Position numbers and translations under genes: made by a program. Of a stretch of DNA of 64,000 nucleotides, positions 43,629 to 53,012 are shown piece after piece. Where the stretch lies: contig NZ_CP040443.1 of the NCBI RefSeq assembly GCF_005843885.1, forward strand, positions 1,736,001 to 1,800,000. Direction: 5' to 3'. This DNA comes from Escherichia sp. E4742 (GTDB lineage: Bacteria > Pseudomonadota > Gammaproteobacteria > Enterobacterales > Enterobacteriaceae). Each line of letters opens with the position of its first letter. Position 1 is the first letter of the stretch. The notes below the pieces were generated by a model, which worked only from the letters and a program-made list of their open reading frames with translations, ran no database searches and was not told the origin of the DNA.

Positions 43629-46600
43629 ATGGCTAACTATTTTATTGATCGCCCGGTTTTTGCCTGGGTACTTGCCATTATTTTGATGCTCGCAGGCGGG
43701 CTGGCGATCATGAACTTACCGGTGGCGCAATATCCGCAGATTGCACCACCGACCATCACCGTTAGCGCCACCTATCCGGGGGCTGATGCGCAAACGGTAG
43801 AAGATTCAGTCACTCAGGTGATTGAGCAAAATATGAATGGACTTGATGGCCTGATGTATATGTCATCAACCAGTGATGCGGCGGGTAATGCGTCCATCAC
43901 ACTGACCTTTGAGACAGGAACGTCGCCCGATATTGCGCAGGTTCAGGTGCAGAATAAACTGCAACTTGCTATGCCATCACTCCCCGAAGCAGTACAGCAA
44001 CAAGGGATTAGCGTCAATAAATCGAGCAGCAATATCCTGATGGTGGCAGCGTTTATCTCTGAAAACGGCAGCCTCAACCAGTACGACATTGCTGACTATG
44101 TGGCTTCTAATATTAAAGACCCATTAAGTCGTACCGCAGGTGTCGGTAGCGTGCAGCTCTTTGGTTCAGAGTACGCCATGCGTATCTGGCTGGACCCGCA
44201 AAAACTCAATAAATACAACCTTGTTCCTTCCGATGTTATTTCCCAAATCAAGGTACAGAACAACCAGATTTCCGGCGGTCAACTGGGCGGAATGCCACAG
44301 GCGGCAGACCAACAACTGAACGCCTCGATCATTGTGCAGACACGTCTGCAAACACCGGAAGAATTTGGCAAAATCCTGCTGAAAGTTCAGCAAGATGGTT
44401 CACAAGTGCTGCTGCGCGACGTTGCCCGCGTCGAGCTGGGGGCGGAAGATTACTCCACCGTGGCGCGCTATAACGGCAAACCTGCCGCCGGTATCGCCAT
44501 CAAACTGGCTACCGGAGCAAACGCGCTCGATACTTCGCGGGCGGTAAAAGCAGAGCTCAACCGCTTATCAGCGTATTTCCCCGCCAGCCTGAAGACGGTT
44601 TATCCTTACGACACGACACCATTTATTAAAATTTCAATCCAGGAAGTTTTCAAAACGCTGGTTGAGGCCATCATCCTCGTCTTTCTGGTCATGTATCTGT
44701 TTTTACAAAACATTCGCGCTACGATTATCCCGACTATTGCCGTTCCGGTCGTTATTCTCGGCACATTTGCGATTTTGTCGGCGGTCGGTTTTACCATCAA
44801 CACCCTCACCATGTTCGGGATGGTGCTGGCGATAGGGTTGCTGGTTGATGATGCTATCGTGGTGGTAGAAAACGTCGAGCGCGTGATAGCAGAAGATAAG
44901 CTGCCGCCGAAGGAAGCGACGCATAAATCGATGGGGCAAATCCAACGTGCGCTGGTCGGGATTGCCGTTGTGCTTTCCGCGGTGTTTATGCCAATGGCCT
45001 TTATGAGCGGCGCGACCGGGGAAATTTATCGTCAGTTCTCCATTACGCTGATCTCCTCCATGTTGCTTTCGGTGTTTGTGGCGATGAGTCTGACACCTGC
45101 CCTTTGCGCCACCATTTTGAAAGCCGTTCCAGAAGGCGGTCACAAACAGAATGCGTTATTTGTGCGATTTAACCATCTGTTTGAAAAATCAACTCAACAC
45201 TATACCGACAGTACCCGCTCACTGCTGCGCTGCACGGGTCGCTATATGGTGGTTTACCTGCTGATTTGTGCCGGGATGGCAGTGCTGTTTCTGCGTACAC
45301 CGACCTCCTTCTTGCCGGAAGAGGATCAGGGGGTATTTATGACCACTGCACAGCTACCATCAGGTTCCACGATGGTTAACACCACTAAAGTGCTGCAGCA
45401 GGTGACCGATTACTATCTGACAAAAGAGAAAAATAATGTTCAGTCGGTGTTTACCGTTGGCGGCTTTGGTTTCAGCGGCCAGGGGCAAAACAACGGTCTG
45501 GCGTTTATCAGCCTGAAGCCGTGGTCTGAACGCGTCGGCGAGGAAAACTCGGTGACTGCAATCATTCAGCGAGCAATGGTGGCTCTGAGTAGTATCAATA
45601 AAGCGGTGATTTTCCCGTTCAACTTACCGGCGGTAGCGGAGCTGGGTACAGCATCAGGTTTTGATATGGAACTCCTGGACAACGGCAACCTGGGGCATGA
45701 AAAGCTGACCCAGGCGAGAAACGAGTTGTTGTCGCTGGCAGCACAATCACCTGATCAGGTAACAGCGGTTCGCCCGAACGGCCTGGAAGATACGCCGATG
45801 TTCAAAGTGAACGTCAACGCCGCGAAAGCCGAAGCGATGGGCGTGGAACTGTCTGATATCAACCAGACACTCTCTACCGCCTTCGGCAGTAGCTACGTTA
45901 ACGACTTCCTTAACCAGGGACGAGTGAAAAAAGTGTATGTCCAGGCGGGAACACCGTTCCGTATGCTGCCGGACAACATCAACCAATGGTATGTACGCAA
46001 CGCCTCTGGCACGATGGCGCCGCTTTCTGCCTACTCTTCAACAGAATGGACCTACGGCTCACCACGTCTGGAACGCTACAACGGTATTCCAGCAATGGAG
46101 ATTTTAGGTGAAGCGGCGGCAGGAAAAAGTACTGGTGACGCAATGAAATTTATGGCGGATCTGGTCGCTAAACTTCCGGCGGGTGTCGGCTACTCCTGGA
46201 CCGGGCTGTCATATCAGGAAGCGTTATCCTCCAACCAGGCTCCCGCACTGTATGCCATTTCACTGGTCGTAGTGTTCCTTGCCCTCGCCGCACTTTATGA
46301 AAGCTGGTCGATTCCATTCTCGGTAATGCTGGTCGTACCGCTTGGGGTAATTGGCGCGTTACTGGCTACAGACCTGCGCGGCTTAAGCAATGACGTCTAC
46401 TTCCAGGTTGGTCTGCTAACCACCATTGGGCTTTCCGCCAAGAACGCCATCCTGATTGTCGAGTTTGCGGTTGAGATGATGCAAAAAGAAGGGAAGACAC
46501 CGATGGAAGCGATTATCGAAGCGGCACGGATGCGCTTACGCCCAATCCTGATGACCTCTCTGGCCTTTATTCTCGGCGTGCTGCCGCTGGTTATCAGTCA

Positions 46601-46742
46601 TGGCGCAGGCTCCGGTGCGCAAAACGCAGTAGGTACAGGCGTTATGGGGGGGATGTTTGCAGCAACGGTGCTGGCGATTTACTTCGTTCCGGTCTTTTTC
46701 GTTGTGGTGGAACATCTCTTTGCCCGCTTTAAAAAAGCGTAA
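43629..46742 (+). CDS. mdtF: RND multidrug efflux pump MdtF
   Basis: A 1037-residue AcrB-type pump. Starts MANYFIDRPVFAWVLAIILML; helix 4 has the proton-relay Asp pair in GLLVDDAIVVVENVER; the second half repeats the twelve-helix pattern (GLSAKNAILIVEFAVEMM). Two large periplasmic loops form the substrate pockets. Works with MdtE and TolC. 24 bases after mdtE. Confidence 0.97.
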   Translation: MANYFIDRPVFAWVLAIILMLAGGLAIMNLPVAQYPQIAPPTITVSATYPGADAQTVEDSVTQVIEQNMNGLDGLMYMSSTSDAAGNASITLTFETGTSPDIAQVQVQNKLQLAMPSLPEAVQQQGISVNKSSSNILMVAAFISENGSLNQYDIADYVASNIKDPLSRTAGVGSVQLFGSEYAMRIWLDPQKLNKYNLVPSDVISQIKVQNNQISGGQLGGMPQAADQQLNASIIVQTRLQTPEEFGKILLKVQQDGSQVLLRDVARVELGAEDYSTVARYNGKPAAGIAIKLATGANALDTSRAVKAELNRLSAYFPASLKTVYPYDTTPFIKISIQEVFKTLVEAIILVFLVMYLFLQNIRATIIPTIAVPVVILGTFAILSAVGFTINTLTMFGMVLAIGLLVDDAIVVVENVERVIAEDKLPPKEATHKSMGQIQRALVGIAVVLSAVFMPMAFMSGATGEIYRQFSITLISSMLLSVFVAMSLTPALCATILKAVPEGGHKQNALFVRFNHLFEKSTQHYTDSTRSLLRCTGRYMVVYLLICAGMAVLFLRTPTSFLPEEDQGVFMTTAQLPSGSTMVNTTKVLQQVTDYYLTKEKNNVQSVFTVGGFGFSGQGQNNGLAFISLKPWSERVGEENSVTAIIQRAMVALSSINKAVIFPFNLPAVAELGTASGFDMELLDNGNLGHEKLTQARNELLSLAAQSPDQVTAVRPNGLEDTPMFKVNVNAAKAEAMGVELSDINQTLSTAFGSSYVNDFLNQGRVKKVYVQAGTPFRMLPDNINQWYVRNASGTMAPLSAYSSTEWTYGSPRLERYNGIPAMEILGEAAAGKSTGDAMKFMADLVAKLPAGVGYSWTGLSYQEALSSNQAPALYAISLVVVFLALAALYESWSIPFSVMLVVPLGVIGALLATDLRGLSNDVYFQVGLLTTIGLSAKNAILIVEFAVEMMQKEGKTPMEAIIEAARMRLRPILMTSLAFILGVLPLVISHGAGSGAQNAVGTGVMGGMFAATVLAIYFVPVFFVVVEHLFARFKKA

Positions 46743-46960
46743 CGCGTAAACGAGAGTAAGGTTGAACGTGAGGGTTCAGCCTTACTCTTTCCCGCTAACC
46801 ACTCGCCACTCAACAGCCAGCTTACCGCCAGGAACATCAGACTCAGTAAACAGCATTGAAAGTAGAACCCGCTCCAACCATTGGTTATCAATTTAAACAA
46901 CACGACACTGACCAGAATTCCCGTAATTGTATGAATTGCAAACTTAATAATCCTGAACAT
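46679..46960 (-). CDS. Possible small two-helix membrane protein antisense to the mdtF end
   Basis: A 93-codon frame from ATG 46960 with a strong AGGAGG (46973-46978) 12 bases upstream. The first 55 residues have two clear hydrophobic helices (FAIHTITGILVSVVLFKLI and a second around FYFQCCLLSLMFLAVSWLL). The last third is read antisense to the mdtF terminator and 3' end and looks basic and unconserved. I do not recognise a family. Either a real small membrane protein with a ragged tail or chance. Confidence 0.45.
   Translation of the reverse strand: MFRIIKFAIHTITGILVSVVLFKLITNGWSGFYFQCCLLSLMFLAVSWLLSGEWLAGKSKAEPSRSTLLSFTRYAFLKRAKRCSTTTKKTGTK
46753..46790 (+). terminator. gadE-mdtEF operon terminator
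   Basis: AGAGTAAGGTTGAAC and GTTCAGCCTTACTCT form a 15-base stem with one wobble pair, loop GTGAGG, followed by TT, ten bases past the mdtF stop. Confidence 0.65.
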
Positions 46961-47105
46961 GCCGCGTCTTTTCCTCCTGAAAATACGTTTACTGTTTTGC
47001 AAACTGCGAAAGCAAACTTGCCGGTGACCCGGCAGAGTTAATGAGGAAAGATTTTCACATGAAGTGTGAGGGAGATCCTGACCGACTTTCGAATGAGAAA
47101 TCCAG

Positions 47106-47834
47106 TCAGTTAAAGGTCCCAGCTGACTGTTGCGCAAACTGGTGCGGTGTTACGCCATAGTACTGGCGGAAAGTATTAATAAAGTACGACGTACTGCTAT
47201 AGCCACATTTTTCTGCGACCATCGGCAGCGGGATTTGTCGTAACTCGAGTAATCGTCTGGCCATCGACATTCGCGAGGCCAACAATATTTTACTGAAGCA
47301 GGTATTTTCATCCTGCAATTTTTTCTTGATTAGGCTTTCACTGGTATACATTTTTTCGGCGATATCACGCAGATACCAACGTTTGGCTATATCACAGCCA
47401 ATAATGCGTTCAACTTTACCTGAAACGGTACTAATGCTATTAAAAAGGAAAGGAATAAGTTCTTTATTTCGTGAAAACATCGAAAGGCAGGAAAAGTAAA
47501 GCATATTACTTAATGTCCTGGACGCAATATCTTCTTGAGCAAAACTATCAAATATCGCAGTGACCAGCGGCATTGGTGGTGTTGGGTTAACTAGCAACCG
47601 TTTTTTACCATGCAGCCCTAAACACCGCCCCGAAAGACGGATATTGTGCAAGTAATAGCTAATGATCCTTTCATCGATATCTAGTCTGCGGGCATAGGAT
47701 TCATCAAAAGGAAAACTCTCCACCATATTTTTGTCCATCAAAAGAATACTCTCTTTTTGCAAATAGAGTTTCTGCTGCTCATGATAAATATCAAATGAAC
47801 GGCGGGTGAGGATCACTGAGCAAACGTGTGTCAT
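47106..47834 (-). CDS. gadW: AraC-family acid regulator GadW
   Basis: A 242-residue AraC/XylS regulator with the double helix-turn-helix at the C-terminus (WYLRDIAEKMYTSESLIKKKLQDENTCFSKILLASRMSMARRLL… VAEKCGYSSTSYFINTFRQYYGVTPHQF). It modulates gadA, gadBC and gadX. The N-terminal part seems clearly diverged from K-12 GadW as I remember it, while the DNA-binding part is nearly identical. Confidence 0.94.
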   Translation of the reverse strand: MTHVCSVILTRRSFDIYHEQQKLYLQKESILLMDKNMVESFPFDESYARRLDIDERIISYYLHNIRLSGRCLGLHGKKRLLVNPTPPMPLVTAIFDSFAQEDIASRTLSNMLYFSCLSMFSRNKELIPFLFNSISTVSGKVERIIGCDIAKRWYLRDIAEKMYTSESLIKKKLQDENTCFSKILLASRMSMARRLLELRQIPLPMVAEKCGYSSTSYFINTFRQYYGVTPHQFAQQSAGTFN

Positions 47835-48081
47835 GACAAGCCCTTATATTCCATTACTACAACCATTACAATTTCAGTATACAAATGAAATGATGTATGA
47901 CTCCTGTAAAAATCCAAAACTGCCAAAATTGGTAGGACCAAAAAGTAATCACATACATAAGCGCATATATCAGTTAAGCCATAAAAAGTAAATGCATGCG
48001 TGATATATCTTAAATTTGTGTATAGCTTATGTTTATAAAAAATTGGCTGATCTTATCTCCAGCAAAAGTTATATTTAACCC

Positions 48082-48187
48082 ACTGAGAGCACAAAGTTTC
48101 CCGTGCCAACATGGAGTGTTATAACGGCTTATTAGTCTGGAGACGGCAGACTATCCTCTTCCCGGTCCCCTATGCCGGGTTTTTTTT
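48082..48187 (+). ncRNA. gadY: GadY small RNA
   Basis: About 105 bases starting ACTGAGAGCACAAAG and ending in terminator CCCGG…CCGGGTTTTTTTT (48161-48187). Encoded opposite the gadX 3' end. GadY pairs with the gadX-gadW transcript and promotes its processing, raising GadX and GadW. The sequence matches K-12 GadY closely. Confidence 0.95.
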
Positions 48188-48202
48188 ATCTTCAAAAAGC
48201 AA

Positions 48203-49018
48203 TTATAACCTTACTATCCTTTCATGGTGACAACACTTTTCTGCTACACAAATATCCATCATCAGATGGTTATCACACCCTCTTTCAGCTATTCGTTCAT
48301 GATACTCTGTCGGTGTCATGCCATAATAATTACGAAAAACATAAATAAAATACGACACACTGTTATAGCCACACGACACGGCCACTCGCTTTATAGAAAA
48401 GCCATGAATTACAATGAGTTGTAACGCACGTCGCATTCTACATTCGGTAAGCAGTTGCGAATAAGACGTCTCTTCTTCACGCAATTTTTTCTTTAACAAA
48501 CTTGGACTCATCAATAACTCGCTGGCTATTTTCGCCAATGACCATTCATGAGCGATATTACGGTTAATAACCGTACAAACCCGCGTTCGCATATTGGGCT
48601 GTAGGATATTCATGAGTAGCGCTATAAACTGTTCATCTTCAAGAAAAATCGACAATATCGCGAATATTAATGCCCTTTTACGTAAAACCTCACCATAGCG
48701 GAGATTTTTACTCTGCGAAAGTTGTATAACTTCCTGAAAAACAGGGATATCTCGTGTACAGTGATGAACGATTAACGAAGGAACTTTTTTACAGGCATGA
48801 AGATTTAATGCCTCCTCCTTGAGCATCGGGAGAAATAATGAAAGTGTTTCCTTCGTGACAAAGACTACGTTCTCTGCACATTTATCAACTACAATCTGGT
48901 TTGCATCCGCAAAAACCAAATCACCACCGTTAAAACAGCGATATTCACCATTCTGCATGGTGAGAATATATTTATGCTTTGCGTACGCAATTAAACAAGC
49001 TCCATGTAGTGATTGCAT
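48203..49018 (-). CDS. gadX: AraC-family acid regulator GadX
   Basis: A 271-residue AraC regulator. Start MQSLHGACLIAYAKHKY; C-terminal double helix-turn-helix (WSLAKIASELLMSPSLLKKKLREEETSY… IKRVAVSCGYNSVSYFIYVFRNYYGMTPTEY). It activates gadE, gadA and gadBC. After TPTEY the tail reads HERIAERGCDNHLMM…, shorter and different from the K-12 tail as I recall it. The 3' end faces GadY. Confidence 0.94.
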   Translation of the reverse strand: MQSLHGACLIAYAKHKYILTMQNGEYRCFNGGDLVFADANQIVVDKCAENVVFVTKETLSLFLPMLKEEALNLHACKKVPSLIVHHCTRDIPVFQEVIQLSQSKNLRYGEVLRKRALIFAILSIFLEDEQFIALLMNILQPNMRTRVCTVINRNIAHEWSLAKIASELLMSPSLLKKKLREEETSYSQLLTECRMRRALQLIVIHGFSIKRVAVSCGYNSVSYFIYVFRNYYGMTPTEYHERIAERGCDNHLMMDICVAEKCCHHERIVRL

Positions 49019-49413
49019 CATTAATACACTATAACAGAAACATATTGTTGTATTTAATGTAGCACGCCAACACCCTAAGTCAAATCGCGACTTAAACAAA
49101 GTTTAAACGAAAAAAAGAGTAGCACCCTAAGTGGTTAGAAGCATTGTTCCGGGTCACTTATTTTTCAATCTGTTAGAGAAAAAAATAAGCAATAATAACG
49201 GATATGAATAATAACTGATGCATTCTATTGTAATTTGCACAAGATTTAATTTACATTGCAATTTATTCAATTATCTGAATTTCCCAAAAAACAAAAAAAT
49301 GATCAGAATTAGCATCCTGATCATTACGCCACTGCTCTTATTTATAGGATATATTTCTTTACCGTGAATGAATTACACCCGCATGCTCCTGGCATGCAGG
49401 TGACATTCTGTTA
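49019..49413. other. gadX-gadA intergenic region
   Basis: 395 bases, AT-rich, holding the gadX promoter on one side and the gadA terminator on the other. No gene seen. Confidence 0.6.
49291..49325 (-). terminator. gadA intrinsic terminator
   Basis: On the minus strand AATGATCAG and CTGATCATT form a 9-base stem followed by TTTTTTGTTTTTT, about 90 bases after the gadA stop. Some readthrough into gadX is known in K-12. Confidence 0.85.
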
Positions 49414-50814
49414 TCAGGTATGTTTAAAGCTGTTCTGCTGGGCAATACCCTGCAGTTTCGGGTGATCGCTGAGGTATTTCAGGGAGGCTTTGTAGTCTTC
49501 CAGTAACAGTTCAGCGAAGTCCATTTCGAAGCCACGGCGGCACATAATGCGCATTACCACGATGTCGGTGGCTTCACCGCCGAGGGTAAATGCCGGAACC
49601 TGCCAGCCGCGCAGACGCAGACGTTCGGAAAGGTCATACAGGGTATATCCTGGATTTTCCCCGTCTTTCAGTTTGAAGCACACCGCCGGGATACCTTCAT
49701 CCGGGCGCCCCGTACAGATGAACTCATACGGCCCCAGTTTGGCGATTTCATCCGCCAGGTAAGCAGCAACCTGGTAAGAGGCGTTCTGTACTTTGGTATA
49801 GCCTTCACGACCGAGGCGCAGGAATTCATAGTACTGGGCAATCACCTGACCCGCCGGACGGGAGAAGTTGATGGCGAAAGTACCAATCTGACCGCCGAGA
49901 TAGTCAACGTTGAATACCAGTTCTTTCGGCAGCGCTTCTTCGTCACGCCAGATAACCCAGCCGCAGCCCAGCGGAGCCAGACCGAATTTATGGCCTGAAG
50001 CACTGATCGATTTCACGCGCGGCAGGCGGAAGTCCCAGACAATATCCGGTGCCACGAACGGCGCAAGGAATCCACCGCTGGCGGCGTCAATGTGCATGTC
50101 GATGTAGATACCGGTGTCGGCCTGGAATTTATCCAGTGCATCGTGCAGTGGTTGCGGGAATTCATAGTTACCGGTATAGGTCACGCCGAAAGTCGGCACC
50201 ACGCCGATGGTGTTTTCGTCGCAGGCCTCAATCATGCGTTTCGGATCCATAAATAGCTGGCCGGGACGCATAGGGATCTCACGCAGCTCGACATCCCAGT
50301 AGCGGGCAAATTTATGCCAGCAGATTTGCACCGGACCGCAGACCAGGTTTGGTTTATCGGTCGGCTTACCTGCGGCTTCCATACGCTTGCGCCAACGCCA
50401 TTTCATCGCCATCCCACCGAGCATACAGGCCTCGGAAGAACCAATGGTGTTGGTGCCAACGGCCTGGCCGTTTTTCGGTGCAGGCGCGTGCCACAGGTCA
50501 GCAACCATATTTACACAGCGCAGGTCGATGGCTGCGGATTGCGGATATTCTTCTTTGTCGATCCAGTTTTTATTGATCGACAGGTCCATCAATTTATGGA
50601 CATTTTCGTCGTCCCAGGTCTGGCAAAAAGTTGCCAGATTCTGACGAGCGTTACCGTCGAGAAATAATTCATCATTGATAATTTGAAATGCGACATCATC
50701 ACGCATTTCATGCAGCGGAAAATGTTTAGATTCCGCGATAGTAGAAATTGCCTTCGCGCCAAAACGCGAGTCGAGTAGTTCTGAGCGGAAATCCGTTAAC
50801 AGCTTCTGGTCCAT
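49414..50814 (-). CDS. gadA: Glutamate decarboxylase GadA
   Basis: A 466-residue PLP enzyme. PLP-binding Lys276 lies in SISASGHKFGLAP, and the C-terminal HT tail closes the active site at neutral pH. It consumes a proton by turning glutamate into GABA; GadC (elsewhere in the genome) exchanges GABA for glutamate. Start MDQKLLTDFRSELLD at 50814, with a ribosome site in AAGGAG; longer frames upstream run through the promoter. Confidence 0.98.
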   Translation of the reverse strand: MDQKLLTDFRSELLDSRFGAKAISTIAESKHFPLHEMRDDVAFQIINDELFLDGNARQNLATFCQTWDDENVHKLMDLSINKNWIDKEEYPQSAAIDLRCVNMVADLWHAPAPKNGQAVGTNTIGSSEACMLGGMAMKWRWRKRMEAAGKPTDKPNLVCGPVQICWHKFARYWDVELREIPMRPGQLFMDPKRMIEACDENTIGVVPTFGVTYTGNYEFPQPLHDALDKFQADTGIYIDMHIDAASGGFLAPFVAPDIVWDFRLPRVKSISASGHKFGLAPLGCGWVIWRDEEALPKELVFNVDYLGGQIGTFAINFSRPAGQVIAQYYEFLRLGREGYTKVQNASYQVAAYLADEIAKLGPYEFICTGRPDEGIPAVCFKLKDGENPGYTLYDLSERLRLRGWQVPAFTLGGEATDIVVMRIMCRRGFEMDFAELLLEDYKASLKYLSDHPKLQGIAQQNSFKHT

Positions 50815-51312
50815 TTCGAACTCCTTAAATTTATTTGAAGGCAATAAAAAAGTAGGATTTATCTGGAATGGGCGCAAGGGGTTACGGGTATAATTTAAAT
50901 AACAAAATCCTAAGCATAAAATTGATTTATTTATATAATAAAAGAGCACTATTAATATTTACACCAGAAATTACCAAATTGATTTCAAATATATATTTGA
51001 GGAATGCCTGTTATTTCTTTAATTACCAAATAGATTTTACTTCCTTCGGCATTCTTACACAGATAACCGCCACTCTTATTTGTAACAACAACGATGTACT
51101 TGCTTTTATCATAGAGTGCGTGAATGTTCCGAAAATGAAATTTCGCAAAAAAACGTTTATCACTCATTTTCTTTGTATATTAATGGGTTATATTTTTTGA
51201 CACATTAATAAACGTGATCTTCCGCACACTTCATCCCCCATCGACCGTAGCGAATGACTACTCTTAAAGGAAAGCCCGATAATTAGAGACGAATTTCGGA
51301 GGTCGGATCCTT
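50815..51312. other. gadA-treF intergenic region
   Basis: 498 bases. In K-12 the cytochrome c peroxidase gene yhjA stands between gadA and treF; here it is entirely absent and I see no remnant. The left part is the gadA promoter with a GAD box; the right part leads to treF. The frames across the middle have no ribosome sites or protein-like features. Confidence 0.7.
50894..50913 (-). promoter_or_regulatory. GAD box of gadA
   Basis: On the minus strand the 20 bases read TTAGGATTTTGTTATTTAAA, an exact match to the GadE-binding GAD box known upstream of gadA and gadBC. Confidence 0.93.
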
Positions 51313-52962
51313 ATGCTCAATCAGAAAATTCAAAACCTTAATCCAGATGAACGGATGATCGAAGTCGATCTCTGCTATGAGCTGGATCCGTATGAATTAA
51401 AACTGGATGAGATGATGGAGGCAGAGCCAGAACCCGAGATGATTGAGGGGCTACCCGCCTCTGATGCGCTGACCCCTGCCGATCGTTATCTCGAACTGTT
51501 CGAGCATGTCCAGTCGGCGAAAATTTTCCCTGACAGCAAAACCTTCCCTGACTGCGCCCCCAAAATGGACCCGCTGGATATCTTAATCCGCTATCGTAAA
51601 GTGCGCCGTCATCGCGATTTCGACTTACGCCAGTTTGTTGAAAAGCACTTCTGGCTGCCGGAAGTCTACTCCAGCGAGTATGTATCGGACCCGCAAAATT
51701 CCCTGAAAGAGCATATCGACCAACTATGGCCGGTGTTAACCCGCGAACCCCAGGATCATATTCCCTGGTCTTCCCTGCTGGCGCTACCGCAATCGTACAT
51801 TGTCCCGGGGGGCCGTTTTAGCGAAACCTACTATTGGGATTCCTATTTCACCATGCTGGGGCTGGCAGAGAGCGGGCGTGAGGATTTACTGAAATGCATG
51901 GCCGACAACTTCGCCTGGATGATAGAAAACTATGGCCACATCCCCAACGGCAACCGCACCTATTATTTGAGCCGCTCGCAGCCACCGGTTTTTGCGTTGA
52001 TGGTGGAGCTATTTGAAGAAGATGGTGTGCGCGGTGCACGCCGCTATCTCGACCACCTGAAAATGGAATATGCCTTCTGGATGGACGGCGCAGAATCACT
52101 GATTCCGAATCAGGCCTATCGCCATGTGGTGCGGATGCCGGACGGCGCCCTGCTCAACCGTTATTGGGATGACCGCGACACGCCGCGCGATGAATCCTGG
52201 CTGGAAGATGTGGAAACCGCGAAACACTCCGGTCGCCCGCCTAACGAGGTGTATCGCGATTTGCGCGCAGGTGCCGCCTCTGGCTGGGATTACTCATCAC
52301 GCTGGCTACGTGACGCGGGCCGTCTGGCAAGCATTCGTACTACCCAATTCATCCCCATCGACCTTAATGCTTTCCTGTTTAAACTGGAGAGCGCCATTGC
52401 CAACATCTCGGCGCTGAAAGGTGAGAAAGAGACAGAAACGCTGTTCCGCCAGAAAGCCAGCGCCCGCCGCGATGCAGTTAACCGTTATCTCTGGGATGAT
52501 GAAAACGGCATCTACCGCGATTACGACTGGCGGCGCGAGCAGTTAGCCCTCTTTTCCGCTGCCGCTATTGTGCCGTTATACGTGGGCATGGCGAATCACG
52601 AACAGGCAGACCGCCTGGCAAACGCCGTACGTAGCCGTTTACTGACGCCGGGTGGGATTCTGGCGAGCGAGTATGAAACCGGAGAACAATGGGATAAACC
52701 CAACGGCTGGGCGCCGTTGCAGTGGATGGCGATTCAGGGATTTAAAATGTACGCCGATGACTATCTGGGTGATGAAATCGCGCGTAGCTGGCTGAAGACA
52801 GTGAACCAGTTTTACCTGGAACACCACAAACTGATCGAGAAATACCATATTGCCGATGGCATTCCCCGTGAGGGCGGCGGGGGCGAATATCCGTTGCAGG
52901 ATGGATTTGGCTGGACCAACGGTGTGGTACGGCGCCTGATAGGTTTGTACGGCGAACCGTAA
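51313..52962 (+). CDS. treF: Cytoplasmic trehalase TreF
   Basis: A 549-residue GH37 trehalase. Signature PGGRFSETYYWDSYF near residue 162 and the second signature QWDKPNGWAPLQ; catalytic acidic residues lie in the (alpha/alpha)6 barrel core (for example DLRAGAASGWDYSSRW and EGGGGEYPLQDGFGWTNG). No signal peptide, unlike TreA, so it acts in the cytoplasm. It splits trehalose to two glucose, part of osmotic and stationary-phase metabolism. Confidence 0.97.
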   Translation: MLNQKIQNLNPDERMIEVDLCYELDPYELKLDEMMEAEPEPEMIEGLPASDALTPADRYLELFEHVQSAKIFPDSKTFPDCAPKMDPLDILIRYRKVRRHRDFDLRQFVEKHFWLPEVYSSEYVSDPQNSLKEHIDQLWPVLTREPQDHIPWSSLLALPQSYIVPGGRFSETYYWDSYFTMLGLAESGREDLLKCMADNFAWMIENYGHIPNGNRTYYLSRSQPPVFALMVELFEEDGVRGARRYLDHLKMEYAFWMDGAESLIPNQAYRHVVRMPDGALLNRYWDDRDTPRDESWLEDVETAKHSGRPPNEVYRDLRAGAASGWDYSSRWLRDAGRLASIRTTQFIPIDLNAFLFKLESAIANISALKGEKETETLFRQKASARRDAVNRYLWDDENGIYRDYDWRREQLALFSAAAIVPLYVGMANHEQADRLANAVRSRLLTPGGILASEYETGEQWDKPNGWAPLQWMAIQGFKMYADDYLGDEIARSWLKTVNQFYLEHHKLIEKYHIADGIPREGGGGEYPLQDGFGWTNGVVRRLIGLYGEP

Positions 52963-52971
52963 TATTTTTAC

Positions 52972-52997
52972 AGCCAGCCACGAACAACCTGCTGGCT
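52972..52997. terminator. Hairpin between treF and yhjB
   Basis: AGCCAGC and GCTGGCT with a 12-base loop, with TTTT and AAAA runs flanking, so it can end both convergent genes. Confidence 0.6.
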
Positions 52998-53012
52998 ATA
53001 AAATTACCCTCT

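Noticed and set aside
50868..51200. A 110-codon plus-strand frame between gadA and treF
   Set aside because: Runs antisense through the GAD box and gadA promoter and has no ribosome site.
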